Shown here one piece after another: positions 33,361-42,535 of a stretch of 64,000 nt of DNA. Numbering within the stretch: the stretch's first letter is position 1; every line of letters begins with the position of its first letter. The stretch spans positions 186,001 to 250,000 of the forward strand of contig NZ_FVZL01000005.1 in the NCBI RefSeq assembly GCF_900168295.1. The letters are read 5' to 3'. The notes beneath the pieces were generated by a model. It had not been told where the DNA came from. It saw nothing but the letters and a program-made list of their open reading frames with translations, and made no database searches. The position numbers and the translations under genes were made by a program. The stretch is from Arthrobacter sp. P2b. GTDB taxonomy: Bacteria > Actinomycetota > Actinomycetes > Actinomycetales > Micrococcaceae.

Positions 33361-33837
33361 TCAGCCGCGGCCTGCAGCACTGGCAGGGCTCAGGTAGAAG
33401 GTGAGGCGGAACTTGCCGATCTGGACTTCGCTGCCGTTCTTGAGCTCAACGCTGTCAACGCGATCATGGTTGACGTAGGTGCCGTTCAGGCTGTTCTTGT
33501 CCACCACTTCAAAGCTCCGGGCAGTCCGGCGGAACTCCACATGCCGGCGGGATACCGTGACGTCATCGAGGAAGATATCGGCGTCCGGGTGGCGGCCGGC
33601 CGTGGTGACGTCGGAGTCGAGCAGGAAGCGGGCGCCGGCGTTCGGCCCGCTGTGCGCAACGAGAAGGGCAGATCCGGCCGGCAGTGCCTCAACGGAGCTG
33701 CGCTCATCGGAGGAAAGCTTGGGGGCGATGGTGGGTTCATCGGTGACCGGAGTGAGATGGATGGAGGTGGTCTCCGACGCCTTAGCCGCACCCGAGCCGT
33801 ATTCCCCATCGGCAGGGTTCTGTCTGTGGCCAGCCAT
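33361..33837 (-). CDS. garA: FHA-domain protein GarA/OdhI
   Basis: Phospho-switch that controls 2-oxoglutarate dehydrogenase and glutamate metabolism in actinobacteria. The 158-residue protein has an N-terminal tail with the kinase target motif ETTS (residues 22-25). A C-terminal FHA domain follows, with GRHPDADIFLDDVTVSRRH and NSLNGTYVNHDRV, including the phosphothreonine-binding Arg, Ser and Asn. Phosphorylation of the ETTS threonines by PASTA kinases makes the tail fold onto the FHA domain; a kinase gene is present at 16793. It lies between gcvH and ftsR. Confidence 0.94.
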   Translation of the reverse strand: MAGHRQNPADGEYGSGAAKASETTSIHLTPVTDEPTIAPKLSSDERSSVEALPAGSALLVAHSGPNAGARFLLDSDVTTAGRHPDADIFLDDVTVSRRHVEFRRTARSFEVVDKNSLNGTYVNHDRVDSVELKNGSEVQIGKFRLTFYLSPASAAGRG

Positions 33838-33992
33838 GGATTCCTCCTCTTCCCGCTGCAGCCCCTGGGCCTGCAGCCAACGTTTACCCTCCGGCCCGCT
33901 CAGCAGGTCCGGCGCCGGCTCCCCATCCGGCCGCTGACGTGCGAAGACGTCCTGCCTGCGACGCGGGGCCGGACCGGATGTACCGGTTAGCT

Positions 33993-34379
33993 TTAGCCTA
34001 CCTGTTGTTCGTACTCGGATGCACTGAGCAACGAGTCAACGGCGTCTGCTTCGGCGAGTTTGACCTCAATCAACCAGCCGTCGCCGTACGGATCAGTGTT
34101 GATCAGGGCCGAATCAGTGTCCAGGGACTCGTTGCGGGCCACTACTTCGCCGGAAACCGGGGCGTAGATATCGCTGACGCTCTTGGTGGACTCGACTTCA
34201 CCCACCACTTCGTTTGCCGTAATCTTGGTGCCGATTTCCGGCATCTGGGCGTAAACAACATCTCCAAGCGCGTCCTGGGCGAAGTCGGTAATGCCCACGC
34301 GGACCACGCCGTCGGCATTGGGGGCAGTTACCCACTCATGTTCGGCAGTGTAGGACAGGTCTTCGGGAATGTTGCTCAT
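33993..34379 (-). CDS. gcvH: Glycine cleavage system H protein
   Basis: Lipoyl carrier protein of the glycine cleavage system. The 128-residue protein has the N-terminal YTAEHEWV segment, the lipoylation site ESTKSVSDIYAP, and DPYGDGWLIEVK near the C-terminus. The other gcv genes (P and T) are not in the window. The ATG has AAAGG upstream. A gap of 155 bp separates it from garA, in which I see no gene. Confidence 0.96.
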   Translation of the reverse strand: MSNIPEDLSYTAEHEWVTAPNADGVVRVGITDFAQDALGDVVYAQMPEIGTKITANEVVGEVESTKSVSDIYAPVSGEVVARNESLDTDSALINTDPYGDGWLIEVKLAEADAVDSLLSASEYEQQVG

Positions 34380-34543
34380 CGGGGGCCTTTCATCGGGTCA
34401 AACACCTGGGTCACTGGGGCCCGGAACAGGCCGCCGCTGAAAGTATAGGCACATCTGCCGGGGCGTTCAGCGGGGATTCTGACAAGATGGGTCGCATGAG
34501 CGCGCGCGTTGATGCCGGATGCCCGGGGCCAGGCAGGTAAGCC

Positions 34544-35413
34544 ATGCCGGAACTTCCCGAAGTGGCCGGTCTGGCCGGGTTTTTGAACGAACAGCTGCAG
34601 GGCTCTGTCCTTGCCAAACTGCAGATTGCATCCTTCGCCGTGCTCAAGACCGCTGATCCGCCCTTCACGGCGCTGGAAGGCCGCACGGTGACCGGCGTGC
34701 AGCGGTTCGGAAAGTTCATCAGCATTGACACCGGTGGCATCTCGTTTGTGTTCCATCTGGCCAAGGCAGGGTGGATCCGCTTCACGGACTCCCCCACCGC
34801 CGGACCCTTGAAGATGGGCAGCGGCCACATCGCGGCCCGGCTCGTTTTCGCGGGGGCGGAAGGTGACCGGGGTTTTGACCTTACGGAAGCCGGGACAAAA
34901 AAGAGCCTGGCCATTTATGTGGTGCGGGACCCGCAGGAAGTTCCGGGCATCGCCACGCTGGGGCCGGACCCCTTCGCTGAAGCGTTCGACGTCGGCATGC
35001 TGGCGGAGATCCTCGGCGGCAGTTCGCAGCAGATCAAGGGGCTCCTGCGGAGCCAGAGCGTGATCGCCGGAATCGGCAACGCCTACAGCGACGAGATCCT
35101 GCATGCGGCCCGGATTTCGCCCTTCGCCCCGGCCAAGTCCCTGGACCGGGAGACGGTGCAGGTCCTGTACGACGCCATCCATGACATCCTCGGCACTGCG
35201 CTGGCCGAAGCCAGCGGCAAGCCGCCCAAGGACCTCAAGGACGTGAAGCGAAGCCACATGCGCGTCCATGCCAGGACCGGCCAGCCCTGCCCGGTATGCG
35301 GGGACACGGTCCGGGAGGTCTCCTTTGCCGACACGGCGCTGCAGTACTGCCCCACGTGCCAGACCAAGGGCAAGATCCTCGCGGACCGGCGGACCTCGAA
35401 GTTCCTGAAATAG
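34544..35413 (+). CDS. Fpg/Nei-family DNA glycosylase
   Basis: Bifunctional base-excision enzyme for oxidised bases. The mature N-terminus PELPEV carries the catalytic proline and glutamate. A helix-two-turn-helix region includes SVIAGIGNAYSDEILHAA. The zinc finger is CPVC-N16-CPTC (CPVCGDTVREVSF onward). The finger is followed by QTKGKILADRR rather than the short ending of classic MutM, which fits the actinobacterial Nei2-like group. The 289-residue length is normal. It is divergent from gcvH with 164 bp between starts. Confidence 0.92.
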   Translation: MPELPEVAGLAGFLNEQLQGSVLAKLQIASFAVLKTADPPFTALEGRTVTGVQRFGKFISIDTGGISFVFHLAKAGWIRFTDSPTAGPLKMGSGHIAARLVFAGAEGDRGFDLTEAGTKKSLAIYVVRDPQEVPGIATLGPDPFAEAFDVGMLAEILGGSSQQIKGLLRSQSVIAGIGNAYSDEILHAARISPFAPAKSLDRETVQVLYDAIHDILGTALAEASGKPPKDLKDVKRSHMRVHARTGQPCPVCGDTVREVSFADTALQYCPTCQTKGKILADRRTSKFLK

Positions 35414-35845
35414 AAACAGCGCACCCCCCCTTTTTTGCCGGAGCCTCCCCTATTACAGTCACAGGTCTTCACACCCGGGGTACGCCTCACTATCGTGGAA
35501 AACACGACGCCCCAGCACATCAAACGGGCGGACGGAACTGATTACGTGAGGGTCCAGAAACCGGCGCTCATTCCTCACACAGAGTGCCTATCTGGGCCTT
35601 TTCCATGTGTTCAGTCATCACCACAGCGCACCTCTGGATGTAAGCCGGGGGAATTTCTAGGTTTACGTCCTGACTGCGCTGGCATCCTCAAGCACGGTGC
35701 TTCATTGGCACGTCATGGGCTTGAGCCTCAGCCGCAGACAGGCGGGTCACCACTGTAACGGACAACGTCCCAAGACGGACGTTTCCCCTGCATGCCCTCC
35801 TGTTCCTGCGGGTCATCGATCATTCGATCACAGTAGGAAAGTGCA
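35414..35845 (+). other. 432-bp non-coding stretch, probable long leader of the small secreted protein gene
   Basis: I find no convincing gene. A promoter-like pair TTCACA (35468-35473) and TATCGT (35491-35496) has a 17-bp spacer, which would give a leader of about 340 nt. A hairpin AACGTCC-N6-GGACGTT lies at 35764-35783, and a repetitive ATCGATC/TCGATCA patch at about 35816-35830. None matches a riboswitch that I know. It could hold a small RNA or a structured 5' leader. Confidence 0.35.
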
Positions 35846-36160
35846 ATGAACAAAGTATCCCGCCTTCTCGGCTCCGCCACCCTGGCCACAGGCCTGATTT
35901 TCGGAGGATCAGCCGGTGTCGCTTATGCCGGCGACAATAACGGAGACCGCCACGGGTCGTCTCACAGCAGGGACCACAACGACCGCGACCGCGACCGTGA
36001 CCGGAAGTGTCACCAGCACGATGGCCGCCATCACAACCATTACTCGCATCACCGTGATGGACGCTCCGACAACAACTGCAACCACCGGCATGAGCGTGTG
36101 TACTACAAGGATTACAACGGAAACTGGAAGTCCGTTGTGATCGTAGTATTCTTCCGCTGA
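35846..36160 (+). CDS. Small secreted protein rich in His, Asp and Arg
   Basis: A 104-residue precursor with a clear signal peptide (basic MNKVSRLLG, hydrophobic core, AYA cleavage site near residue 28). The mature part contains DR/HD repeats, more than a dozen histidines, and two cysteines, then a Tyr-rich patch and a hydrophobic end (VVIVVFFR). The composition suggests metal binding or binding to acidic surfaces outside the cell; I know no family for it. The ATG has AGGAAAG upstream. A strong terminator 54 bp after the stop supports a real single-gene transcript. Confidence 0.75.
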   Translation: MNKVSRLLGSATLATGLIFGGSAGVAYAGDNNGDRHGSSHSRDHNDRDRDRDRKCHQHDGRHHNHYSHHRDGRSDNNCNHRHERVYYKDYNGNWKSVVIVVFFR

Positions 36161-36214
36161 TCGCCGCTTGTTGGGGGTGTATCGCGCGACTCCCTCAAAG
36201 ACGGCTGAAATGCC

Positions 36215-36252
36215 AAAAGCCGCTTTCCGGTATTCCCGGAAAGCGGCTTTTT

Positions 36253-36253
<1 letters not shown>
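36215..36253 (+). terminator. Strong intrinsic terminator between the small secreted protein and tRNA-Pro
   Basis: A perfect 16-bp stem (36215-36230 with 36236-36251) and 5-base loop, with a six-T run at 36248-36253. On the minus strand the left arm ends in four A/T pairs, so it may also end the tRNA transcript. Confidence 0.9.
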
Positions 36254-36329
<76 letters not shown>

Positions 36330-36477
36330 TTAGTTCCGCCGTTCTCCGCTGTGCTTCATCCAAGGATTCCTCCGAGGATTTCCACCAGCAGTCCGGCCGA
36401 ACCACCTAGAAGAGCTTACACGATCCAAGAGGGTGCCTGTGACACTTTCCGGGATTCGGGGCCCATGTGTGTCGCAA

Positions 36478-38028
36478 TTAACGCTTCTTGCCGCGCTTTT
36501 CCCGCACACGCATGCTGACTTCGATGGGCGTGCCCTCGAAGCCGAAGGTTTCCCGGAGCCGGCGGGTGATGAACCGGCGGTAGCCGGGGTCCAGGAAACC
36601 GGTGGTGAACAGCACGAACTTGGGCGGACGGCTCGAGGCCTGCGTGCCGAAGAGGATGCGGGGCTGCTTTCCGCCGCGGACCGGGTGCGGGTGCGCGGCC
36701 ACCAATTCGCCCAGGAAGGCGTTGAGGCGGCCGGTGGCGATGCGCTTGTCCCAGTTCTCCAGGGCCAGGTCCAGCGCCGGCACCAGGCGGTCCTTGTGCC
36801 AGCCGGTCTTTGCCGAGATGTTGACGCGCGGCGCCCACTCCACGTGCGCCAGGTCCTGCTCAATTTCGCGCTCGAGGTAGCGGCGGCGTTCGTCGTCGAG
36901 CAGGTCCCACTTGTTGAACGCCAGGACCATGGCCCGGCCGGACTCGATGGCCAGCTGGAGGATCCGGACGTCCTGCTCGCTGAGGACCTCATCAACGGCG
37001 AGAAGGACGACGGCGACCTCCGCCTTTTCGAGCGCGGCCTGCGTCCGCAGCGAGGCGTAGTAGTCAGCGCCCTGCGCCATATGCTGGCGCCGGCGGATGC
37101 CGGCGGTGTCCACGAAGCGCCAGGTGCGGCCGCCCAGTTCGATGAATTCGTCCACAGGGTCGCGGGTGGTTCCGGCAGTGTTGTCCACCACCACGCGCTC
37201 GGTCCCGGCCAGCTTGTTCAGCAGCGAGGACTTGCCCACGTTCGGGCGGCCGATGAGTGCGATGCGGCGCGGACCGCCGGAGCGTTCCAGCCCCTCAATG
37301 GTCGAGAATTCGGGCAGCACGTCCATGACGTGGTCCAGCAGGTCCGCCACCCCGCGGCCATGGAGCGCCGAGACCGGGTACGGCTCGCCGAAGCCCAGGC
37401 CCCACAGAGCCGCGGAGTCCGCCTCCTGCGCGAAGTCGTCCACCTTGTTGGCCACCATGATGACCGGCTTCTTGCTGCGGCGCAGCATCTTCATCACGCC
37501 TTCATCGGTAGCCGTGGCACCGACGGCCGAGTCGACGACGAAGAGGACGGCGTCAGCGAGTTCAACGGCCATCTCGGCCTGCTCGGCGACCCGGGCGTGG
37601 ATACCGCGGGCATCGTGCTCCCAGCCGCCGGTATCCACCAGGGTGAAGTTGCGGCCGTTCCAGCTCGCCGAGTACATGACGCGGTCGCGGGTCACGCCGG
37701 GAGTGTCCTCCACCACGGCTTCGCGGCGGCCCAGGATGCGGTTGACCAGGGTGGACTTGCCCACGTTGGGGCGCCCGATGATGGCCAGCACAGGATCGAG
37801 CTTGACGGGGCCGTCGAAGTCCTCGTCGCCGTATTCCCCGCTGAGCAGCGCGGCGTCGTCCTCGTCGAGGTCGTAGTCCTCCAGGCCTGCCCGGAGGGAG
37901 GCCGCGCGGAGCTCAGCCTCGTCGTCGTCAATGGCCGCCAGCCGTTCGGCAACCTGGTCGGTGCCCGTGGGCGTGTATTCGTCTTCACCGGCGCCGGAAT
38001 GGCCGGGGGTTTGAGTCGTGTCGCTCAT
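36478..38028 (-). CDS. der: Ribosome biogenesis GTPase Der (EngA)
   Basis: Double GTPase needed for 50S assembly. Two G domains each have a P-loop ([18 protein letters not shown] and [18 protein letters not shown]), DTPG/DTAG switch motifs and NKVD/NKWD specificity motifs. A C-terminal KH-like domain ends in a Lys/Arg-rich tail. The N-terminal 70-80 residues form an acidic extension (DLDEDD, DEDFD), common in actinobacterial Der. I prefer the ATG at 38028, with AAGGA upstream; the ATG at 38049 would add seven residues and overlap plsC. Confidence 0.95.
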   Translation of the reverse strand: MSDTTQTPGHSGAGEDEYTPTGTDQVAERLAAIDDDEAELRAASLRAGLEDYDLDEDDAALLSGEYGDEDFDGPVKLDPVLAIIGRPNVGKSTLVNRILGRREAVVEDTPGVTRDRVMYSASWNGRNFTLVDTGGWEHDARGIHARVAEQAEMAVELADAVLFVVDSAVGATATDEGVMKMLRRSKKPVIMVANKVDDFAQEADSAALWGLGFGEPYPVSALHGRGVADLLDHVMDVLPEFSTIEGLERSGGPRRIALIGRPNVGKSSLLNKLAGTERVVVDNTAGTTRDPVDEFIELGGRTWRFVDTAGIRRRQHMAQGADYYASLRTQAALEKAEVAVVLLAVDEVLSEQDVRILQLAIESGRAMVLAFNKWDLLDDERRRYLEREIEQDLAHVEWAPRVNISAKTGWHKDRLVPALDLALENWDKRIATGRLNAFLGELVAAHPHPVRGGKQPRILFGTQASSRPPKFVLFTTGFLDPGYRRFITRRLRETFGFEGTPIEVSMRVREKRGKKR

Positions 38029-38038
38029 TGCACTGTCC

Positions 38039-38758
38039 TTAGTGGTCATCTGCCGGCGTCCCGGCTACTGCTGTTAAGTCTTTGGAGGTTTCAGCGAAGG
38101 GCAGGGGCTGCCCGCTGAGTTGGATGGCATCCCGGACGTGCCCGGCCAGTGCTGCGCGGATCTCCTGCGCCGCCCTGTCCATTGAAGCACGGCCGCTTTC
38201 CCCGGCCCGGCGGCCTAAAGTAAGGGCGTTTCCGAAGCTGACATGGAACCGCCTGCCGGGCCGCGGCACAAAGTCAAGGTGCTCGTCCCCGGCCCGGGTC
38301 CCCAGGATGGCCACGGGTACTACCGGCGCTCCGGAATTCAGGGCGAGCCAGGCTACCCCGCCGTTGATATCGGAGGCTTCACCGCTCCCCCGGGTTCCTT
38401 CAGGGAGGATTCCGACGCAACGGCCGGCGGCGAGGAGGTCCTTGCTGCGCTGCAGCGCAGCCCGGTCACCCTGCCGGTCCACGGGCAGCTGCCCGGAAGC
38501 GGTCAGCACCCTGCCCAGGAATCCCTTGAACATCTCCTGCTTGACCAGGATGTGCATGGGCCGCGGCGAGGCGCCGAACATTACGGGCCCGTCCAGGAAG
38601 CTGATGTGGTTGCCGGCGAAGATCACCGGTCCCCCGGTGGGGACGTTGGCCTTGCCGGTCACCGATGTCCGGTAGACGAGATGGTCCAGGGCCCAGCCCA
38701 CAGGCCGGCTCCAGGCCATGGTCCAGCCGGAGGGCACGCCGGGCCTGCCGTCAGTCAC
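38039..38758 (-). CDS. 1-acyl-sn-glycerol-3-phosphate acyltransferase family protein (PlsC-like)
   Basis: Second PlsC-type acyltransferase in the window. The HX4D motif is NHISFLD, the [10 protein letters not shown] motif follows, and [11 protein letters not shown] is typical. The gene sits between cmk and der, an arrangement common in actinobacteria. The start is uncertain: GTG at 38758 overlaps the cmk end by 8 bp, a longer frame reaches 38815, and the ATG at 38719 is also possible. About 239 residues are expected. Confidence 0.86.
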   Translation of the reverse strand: MTDGRPGVPSGWTMAWSRPVGWALDHLVYRTSVTGKANVPTGGPVIFAGNHISFLDGPVMFGASPRPMHILVKQEMFKGFLGRVLTASGQLPVDRQGDRAALQRSKDLLAAGRCVGILPEGTRGSGEASDINGGVAWLALNSGAPVVPVAILGTRAGDEHLDFVPRPGRRFHVSFGNALTLGRRAGESGRASMDRAAQEIRAALAGHVRDAIQLSGQPLPFAETSKDLTAVAGTPADDH

Positions 38759-39464
38759 GGTTGAGGACCTTGGTGACAATGACGAGGGCAGCGTCCACCG
38801 TCTGCTCGAAGTCAAGGTCCGAGGAGTCCAGCGTTACGACACCGTCGGCAGCCTGCGTGAAGTTCACCACCGTCGAGTCCTTGGCGTCGCGGTGCGTCAC
38901 CTGGGCAGCCAGCTGCTCCGCATTCTGCGTGCCGCCAAGCTGGATGCCGCGCCGGCGCAGCCGGGCTTCTTCACTGGCGGTCAGCAGCATCCGCACTTCG
39001 GCTCCGGGCGCGACGACCGTGGTAATGTCCCTGCCTTCCACCACCATGCGGCGGTGGCGCTTTTCGATCAGCGCCCGTTGCCGGCGGATGAGCTCAGTCC
39101 GTGCGCCCAGGGTGGTGGCGACGGCGCTGACCGCCGAGGAGATGGCAGGCTCGCGGATGGCATCGGTGACGTCAACACCGTCCACGCGGACAAATTCCTC
39201 CCGCGGGCTGGTGCTGAGGTCCAGCACCAGGTCCCGGGAAGCCTGCTCAACGGCGGCGGCGTCGTCCAGGTCGATGCCATTGGTGACGCAATACCAGGTA
39301 AGGGCCCGGTACATTGCCCCGGTGTCCAGGTAGGCGATCCGGAGCCGCCGGGCCACTTCCTTGCTGACGCTGGATTTGCCGGAACCCGAAGGTCCGTCGA
39401 TGGCAACAACCAGCGGCCTGCCGACGCGCAGGGCGGGCATGGTGTCGAGGAGTTCTTGTGTCAT
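38751..39464 (-). CDS. cmk: Cytidylate kinase
   Basis: Phosphorylates CMP and dCMP. The P-loop is VVAIDGPSGSGKSSVSKEVA, with the CMP-binding segments LDTGAMYRALTWYC and MVVEGRDITTVV. The ATG at 39464 overlaps the tyrA stop (TAATG), so I prefer it to the upstream frame reaching 39482; it gives 237 residues, normal for the family. It is part of the parA-scpA-scpB-rluB-tyrA-cmk-plsC-der run. Confidence 0.95.
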   Translation of the reverse strand: MTQELLDTMPALRVGRPLVVAIDGPSGSGKSSVSKEVARRLRIAYLDTGAMYRALTWYCVTNGIDLDDAAAVEQASRDLVLDLSTSPREEFVRVDGVDVTDAIREPAISSAVSAVATTLGARTELIRRQRALIEKRHRRMVVEGRDITTVVAPGAEVRMLLTASEEARLRRRGIQLGGTQNAEQLAAQVTHRDAKDSTVVNFTQAADGVVTLDSSDLDFEQTVDAALVIVTKVLNRD

Positions 39465-40573
39465 TACTGAAGTACCCGCCATCCGCGGTCGTTTAATGCT
39501 TCGATCAGGTGGTCGTGCTTGTTCGGCAACACTGACAATTCCACCATGCCCACGTTCTGTCCGGATGAATGGTCGAGCCGCAGGTCTTCAACGTTCACCC
39601 CGACTTCACCAATTTCGGTCAGCAGCCGTGCAATCTGGCCGGGCCTGTCGTCCACCAGCACGGTGAGCCAGGAATACGCCTGCGGCGGACCGCCGTGCTT
39701 GCCCGGAATACGGGCCTGGCCCGCGTTGCCCTCGCTGATGAGCTGGGCAAGGTCCAGCCTGGCGCCCGGAGCGGTGGGCTGTTCCAGTGTTCCGATGAGG
39801 CGGTTCAGGTCCTCGCGCACGCCGTAGAGGATCTCCACCACCTTGGAGGCGTTCCCGCCGAGGATCTGCACCCATAAGGTGGGGTCGCTGGCCGCGATCC
39901 GTGTGACATCCCGCAGCCCGTTGCCCGCGAGGGACAACGCATGCAAGGGTGTTCCCTGCAGCCTGCTGGCCAGCAGCGAGGACATCACCTGGGGCAGGTG
40001 GGAGACAAGCGCGACGGCTTCGTCGTGTTCGTCGGCCGTGAACTGGGACACCACTGCGCCCAGGTCGTTGCCCAGCGACCGGGCCGTCTGAAGGGCGGCA
40101 GCCGAGGTTTCCTCAGACGGGCAGACCACCCATGGCATGGAGGTGAACAGCTCACCGCGGGCGGCAACCGGGCCGGACTTTTCCCGCCCTGCCATCGGAT
40201 GCGTTCCAACGTAGCGCGAGAGGTCCACGCCACTGCCGCGGAGCCGGGCCAGGATATCTGCCTTGACGCTGGCAATATCCACCACCACCGAGTCCGGATA
40301 GTCAGCCAGTGCCTCCCGGACGACGTCGGCTGTGACGTCCGGCGGCGCGGCGACGACCACCAGCTGCGGCCGGCTGCTGCCCAGTTCCGGCAGCGGCCGT
40401 CCTGCGCCGATGTCAACAGCTACCGCCTGGTTTGTGGGCGAAGGGTCGGAGAGGAACACCGGCACACCGCGCCCCCGCAGGCCCAGCCCGATGCTGGTCC
40501 CGAGGAGCCCGGTACCGATGACCACCACCGGACCATCCAGGTGGCCGCGGCCCTGGCTTTTGAAGGCGGACAT
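39464..40573 (-). CDS. tyrA: Prephenate dehydrogenase with C-terminal ACT domain
   Basis: Oxidises prephenate to 4-hydroxyphenylpyruvate for tyrosine synthesis. The Rossmann motif is VVIGTGLLGTSIGLGL, the catalytic region includes GTHPMAGREKSGP, and a helical dimer domain follows. The last 70 residues form an ACT domain (WLTVLVDDRPGQIARLLTEI), suggesting feedback control by an aromatic amino acid. The 369-residue length is typical of ACT-bearing TyrA. It lies 3 bp downstream of rluB. Confidence 0.94.
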   Translation of the reverse strand: MSAFKSQGRGHLDGPVVVIGTGLLGTSIGLGLRGRGVPVFLSDPSPTNQAVAVDIGAGRPLPELGSSRPQLVVVAAPPDVTADVVREALADYPDSVVVDIASVKADILARLRGSGVDLSRYVGTHPMAGREKSGPVAARGELFTSMPWVVCPSEETSAAALQTARSLGNDLGAVVSQFTADEHDEAVALVSHLPQVMSSLLASRLQGTPLHALSLAGNGLRDVTRIAASDPTLWVQILGGNASKVVEILYGVREDLNRLIGTLEQPTAPGARLDLAQLISEGNAGQARIPGKHGGPPQAYSWLTVLVDDRPGQIARLLTEIGEVGVNVEDLRLDHSSGQNVGMVELSVLPNKHDHLIEALNDRGWRVLQ

Positions 40574-40576
40574 GCC

Positions 40577-41773
40577 TTAGAGCCCTACGGATGCCAGCAG
40601 GTGGCCGACTTCCTGCTTGCCGAGGTTGCGGATGCTGCCCTGGCGCTGGTCACCCAGGCCAATCGGCCCCACCTTGACGCGGACCAGGCGCAGGACCGGG
40701 AAGCCGACGGCGTCGAACAGGCGGCGGACGATGCGGTTCTTGCCGGAGTGCAGCACTACCTCGATCAGGACGTGGCCCGGAGTGGAGTCGACAAGCCGGA
40801 AGGAGTCAACGGACGCAAAACCGTCCTCCAGCTCCACACCCTCCTTGAGCTGCGCCCCGATTCCCTGCGGGAACGGCCCACGGACCTGGACCAGGTAGGT
40901 CTTGGGGACTTCGTAGGAAGGGTGCGTCAGGCGGTTGGCCAGTTCGCCGTCGTTCGTCAGCAGCAAAAGCCCTTCGGTGGCGACGTCCAGGCGGCCCACG
41001 TGGAAGAGCCGTTCGCCCTTGTTCTTGTTGTTCTTCAGGAAGTCGCTGATGCAGGGACGCCCCTCGGGATCCTCCATGGTGGAAACAACGCCCTTCGGCT
41101 TGTTGAACACCATGTAGACGAGGTTCTCGTCCAGCTGGATCCGCAGCCCGTCAACGTGGATGACAGCCGTCTTGGGGTCCACGCGGACACCGAGCTCAGT
41201 GACAACCTGTCCGTCCACTTCCACGCGGCCTTCGGCAATCATCTCTTCGCAGACGCGGCGGGACGCAACTCCGGCCGAGGCCATCACCTTTTGCAGGCGC
41301 ACGCCGTCGGCGTCATGGAGTTCCGACTGGGGCACGTCGCCACGGGGTCCCTTCTTCCGGGACGGCCTGCGGACGGGGCCAAGGTTCTGGCCGAAGCGTT
41401 CGCTGCCGAAGGCACGGGAAGCGGCCGCTCCGGGAGCGCCGGTGCGGGGCTTCGGCTTGAGGGCGCCCGGAGTACCCGGGGCTTTCTTGGCTCCCGGCTT
41501 TCGGGCTGCCGGCTTCCGGGATGAGGGCTTGGCCGCCCTGGCATCCGCACCGCGGCCCTGCTGGGGCCCATCCGAAGCCAAATCCGGATCGATAAAGCGC
41601 TCCTCGCGCGGCTTGGGTGCGCGTTGCGGCCCGCCGCTCCCGAACCCACCGGCCCGCTTGGGGGCACCGCTGCGGAACCCGCCCGCTGAATTGCCACCCT
41701 GGGAGGTGTTGCGTTGGGAATTGTTGCGTCCCGAACTGTTACGTGGTGAACCCTGGCGTCCCGCCTGTGTCAT
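40577..41773 (-). CDS. rluB: RluB/RsuA-family rRNA pseudouridine synthase with disordered N-terminal extension
   Basis: Converts a uridine in 23S rRNA helix 89 to pseudouridine, by family inference. The catalytic core begins near residue 150 with an S4 domain (RLQKVMASAGVASRRVCEEM). It contains the active-site segment HVGRLDVATEGLLLLTNDG and the family segment KNRIVRRLFDAVGFPV. The first 140 residues are Gly/Ser/Asn/Arg-rich and then Lys/Pro-rich, low-complexity sequence. The ATG at 41773 has GAAGGA upstream; the frame is open to 41869. It is preceded by scpB. Confidence 0.92.
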   Translation of the reverse strand: MTQAGRQGSPRNSSGRNNSQRNTSQGGNSAGGFRSGAPKRAGGFGSGGPQRAPKPREERFIDPDLASDGPQQGRGADARAAKPSSRKPAARKPGAKKAPGTPGALKPKPRTGAPGAAASRAFGSERFGQNLGPVRRPSRKKGPRGDVPQSELHDADGVRLQKVMASAGVASRRVCEEMIAEGRVEVDGQVVTELGVRVDPKTAVIHVDGLRIQLDENLVYMVFNKPKGVVSTMEDPEGRPCISDFLKNNKNKGERLFHVGRLDVATEGLLLLTNDGELANRLTHPSYEVPKTYLVQVRGPFPQGIGAQLKEGVELEDGFASVDSFRLVDSTPGHVLIEVVLHSGKNRIVRRLFDAVGFPVLRLVRVKVGPIGLGDQRQGSIRNLGKQEVGHLLASVGL

Positions 41774-41884
41774 GACCCGTCCTTCAATGTTTTGGCTGTC
41801 AAAGGTTGTCACAGACAACCCTAGCCAGCCGTGCAGAATTACTCTGCCCTGATAAATATTTGTGTGCACGCCGGAAGTTCCGGC

Positions 41885-42535
41885 CTACATTCTGTCGGCG
41901 TCGTAGAACTCTGCGATGCCTTCCAGCCCCGGCAGATGCGGGGACAGGTGCGGCAAGTCCGCCACTGAGCTGATTCCCATCCGTTCCAGGAAGTATGACG
42001 TGGTCCGGTAAAGGATGGCGCCTGACTCGGGATCGGTTCCCGCGTCCTCAATCAGCCCGCGTTGGGCAAGTGTCCGTACGACAGAGTCAACGTTGACCCC
42101 GCGAATCGCAGACACCCGTGCCCGGGAAACCGGCTGCCGGTACGCAATGACCGCGAGCGTTTCCAATGCTGCCTGGGTGAGCCTGGCCGTCTGCCCCTCG
42201 AGCACATACTTGCCCACAATGTCGGCAAAGTCTGCACGGGAGTAGATGCGCCAGCCACCGGCGATGTTCCGCAATTCAAAACCCCGGGGGGTGGAGCCGA
42301 AACCAGCAACGCTGGCCGTTTCCACATCCGGGGCTTTAACAGTATAGCCGCTATACTCGCGCTCCAGTTCTGCGAGCAGTGCCCTGACCGCATCAACGGT
42401 CAGGTCAAGCCCCGCAGCCAGCTCCTCCTCCGTGGCCGGCTGGTCCAGGACCATCAGCACCGCCTCAAGGGCAGCCTTCGCCCCGCCCGGCAGGCTGTGG
42501 ACATCCATTGCGCCGTCCGGCAATTGCCCGTTCAC
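41885..42535 (-). CDS. scpB: Segregation and condensation protein B
   Basis: Winged-helix subunit of the SMC-ScpAB condensin. The 216-residue protein has the two wHTH units, with LTQAALETLAVIAYRQPVSR and IRGVNVDSVVRTLAQRGLI as recognisable segments. The GTG start overlaps the scpA stop by four bases, as is usual. The gene order parA-scpA-scpB-rluB is that of mycobacteria. Confidence 0.95.
   Translation of the reverse strand: MNGQLPDGAMDVHSLPGGAKAALEAVLMVLDQPATEEELAAGLDLTVDAVRALLAELEREYSGYTVKAPDVETASVAGFGSTPRGFELRNIAGGWRIYSRADFADIVGKYVLEGQTARLTQAALETLAVIAYRQPVSRARVSAIRGVNVDSVVRTLAQRGLIEDAGTDPESGAILYRTTSYFLERMGISSVADLPHLSPHLPGLEGIAEFYDADRM

Noticed and set aside
35435..35758. 107-codon frame in the gap before the small secreted protein
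   Set aside because: Codon use is not GC-biased at third positions, there is no Shine-Dalgarno and no recognisable feature; it looks like non-coding leader.
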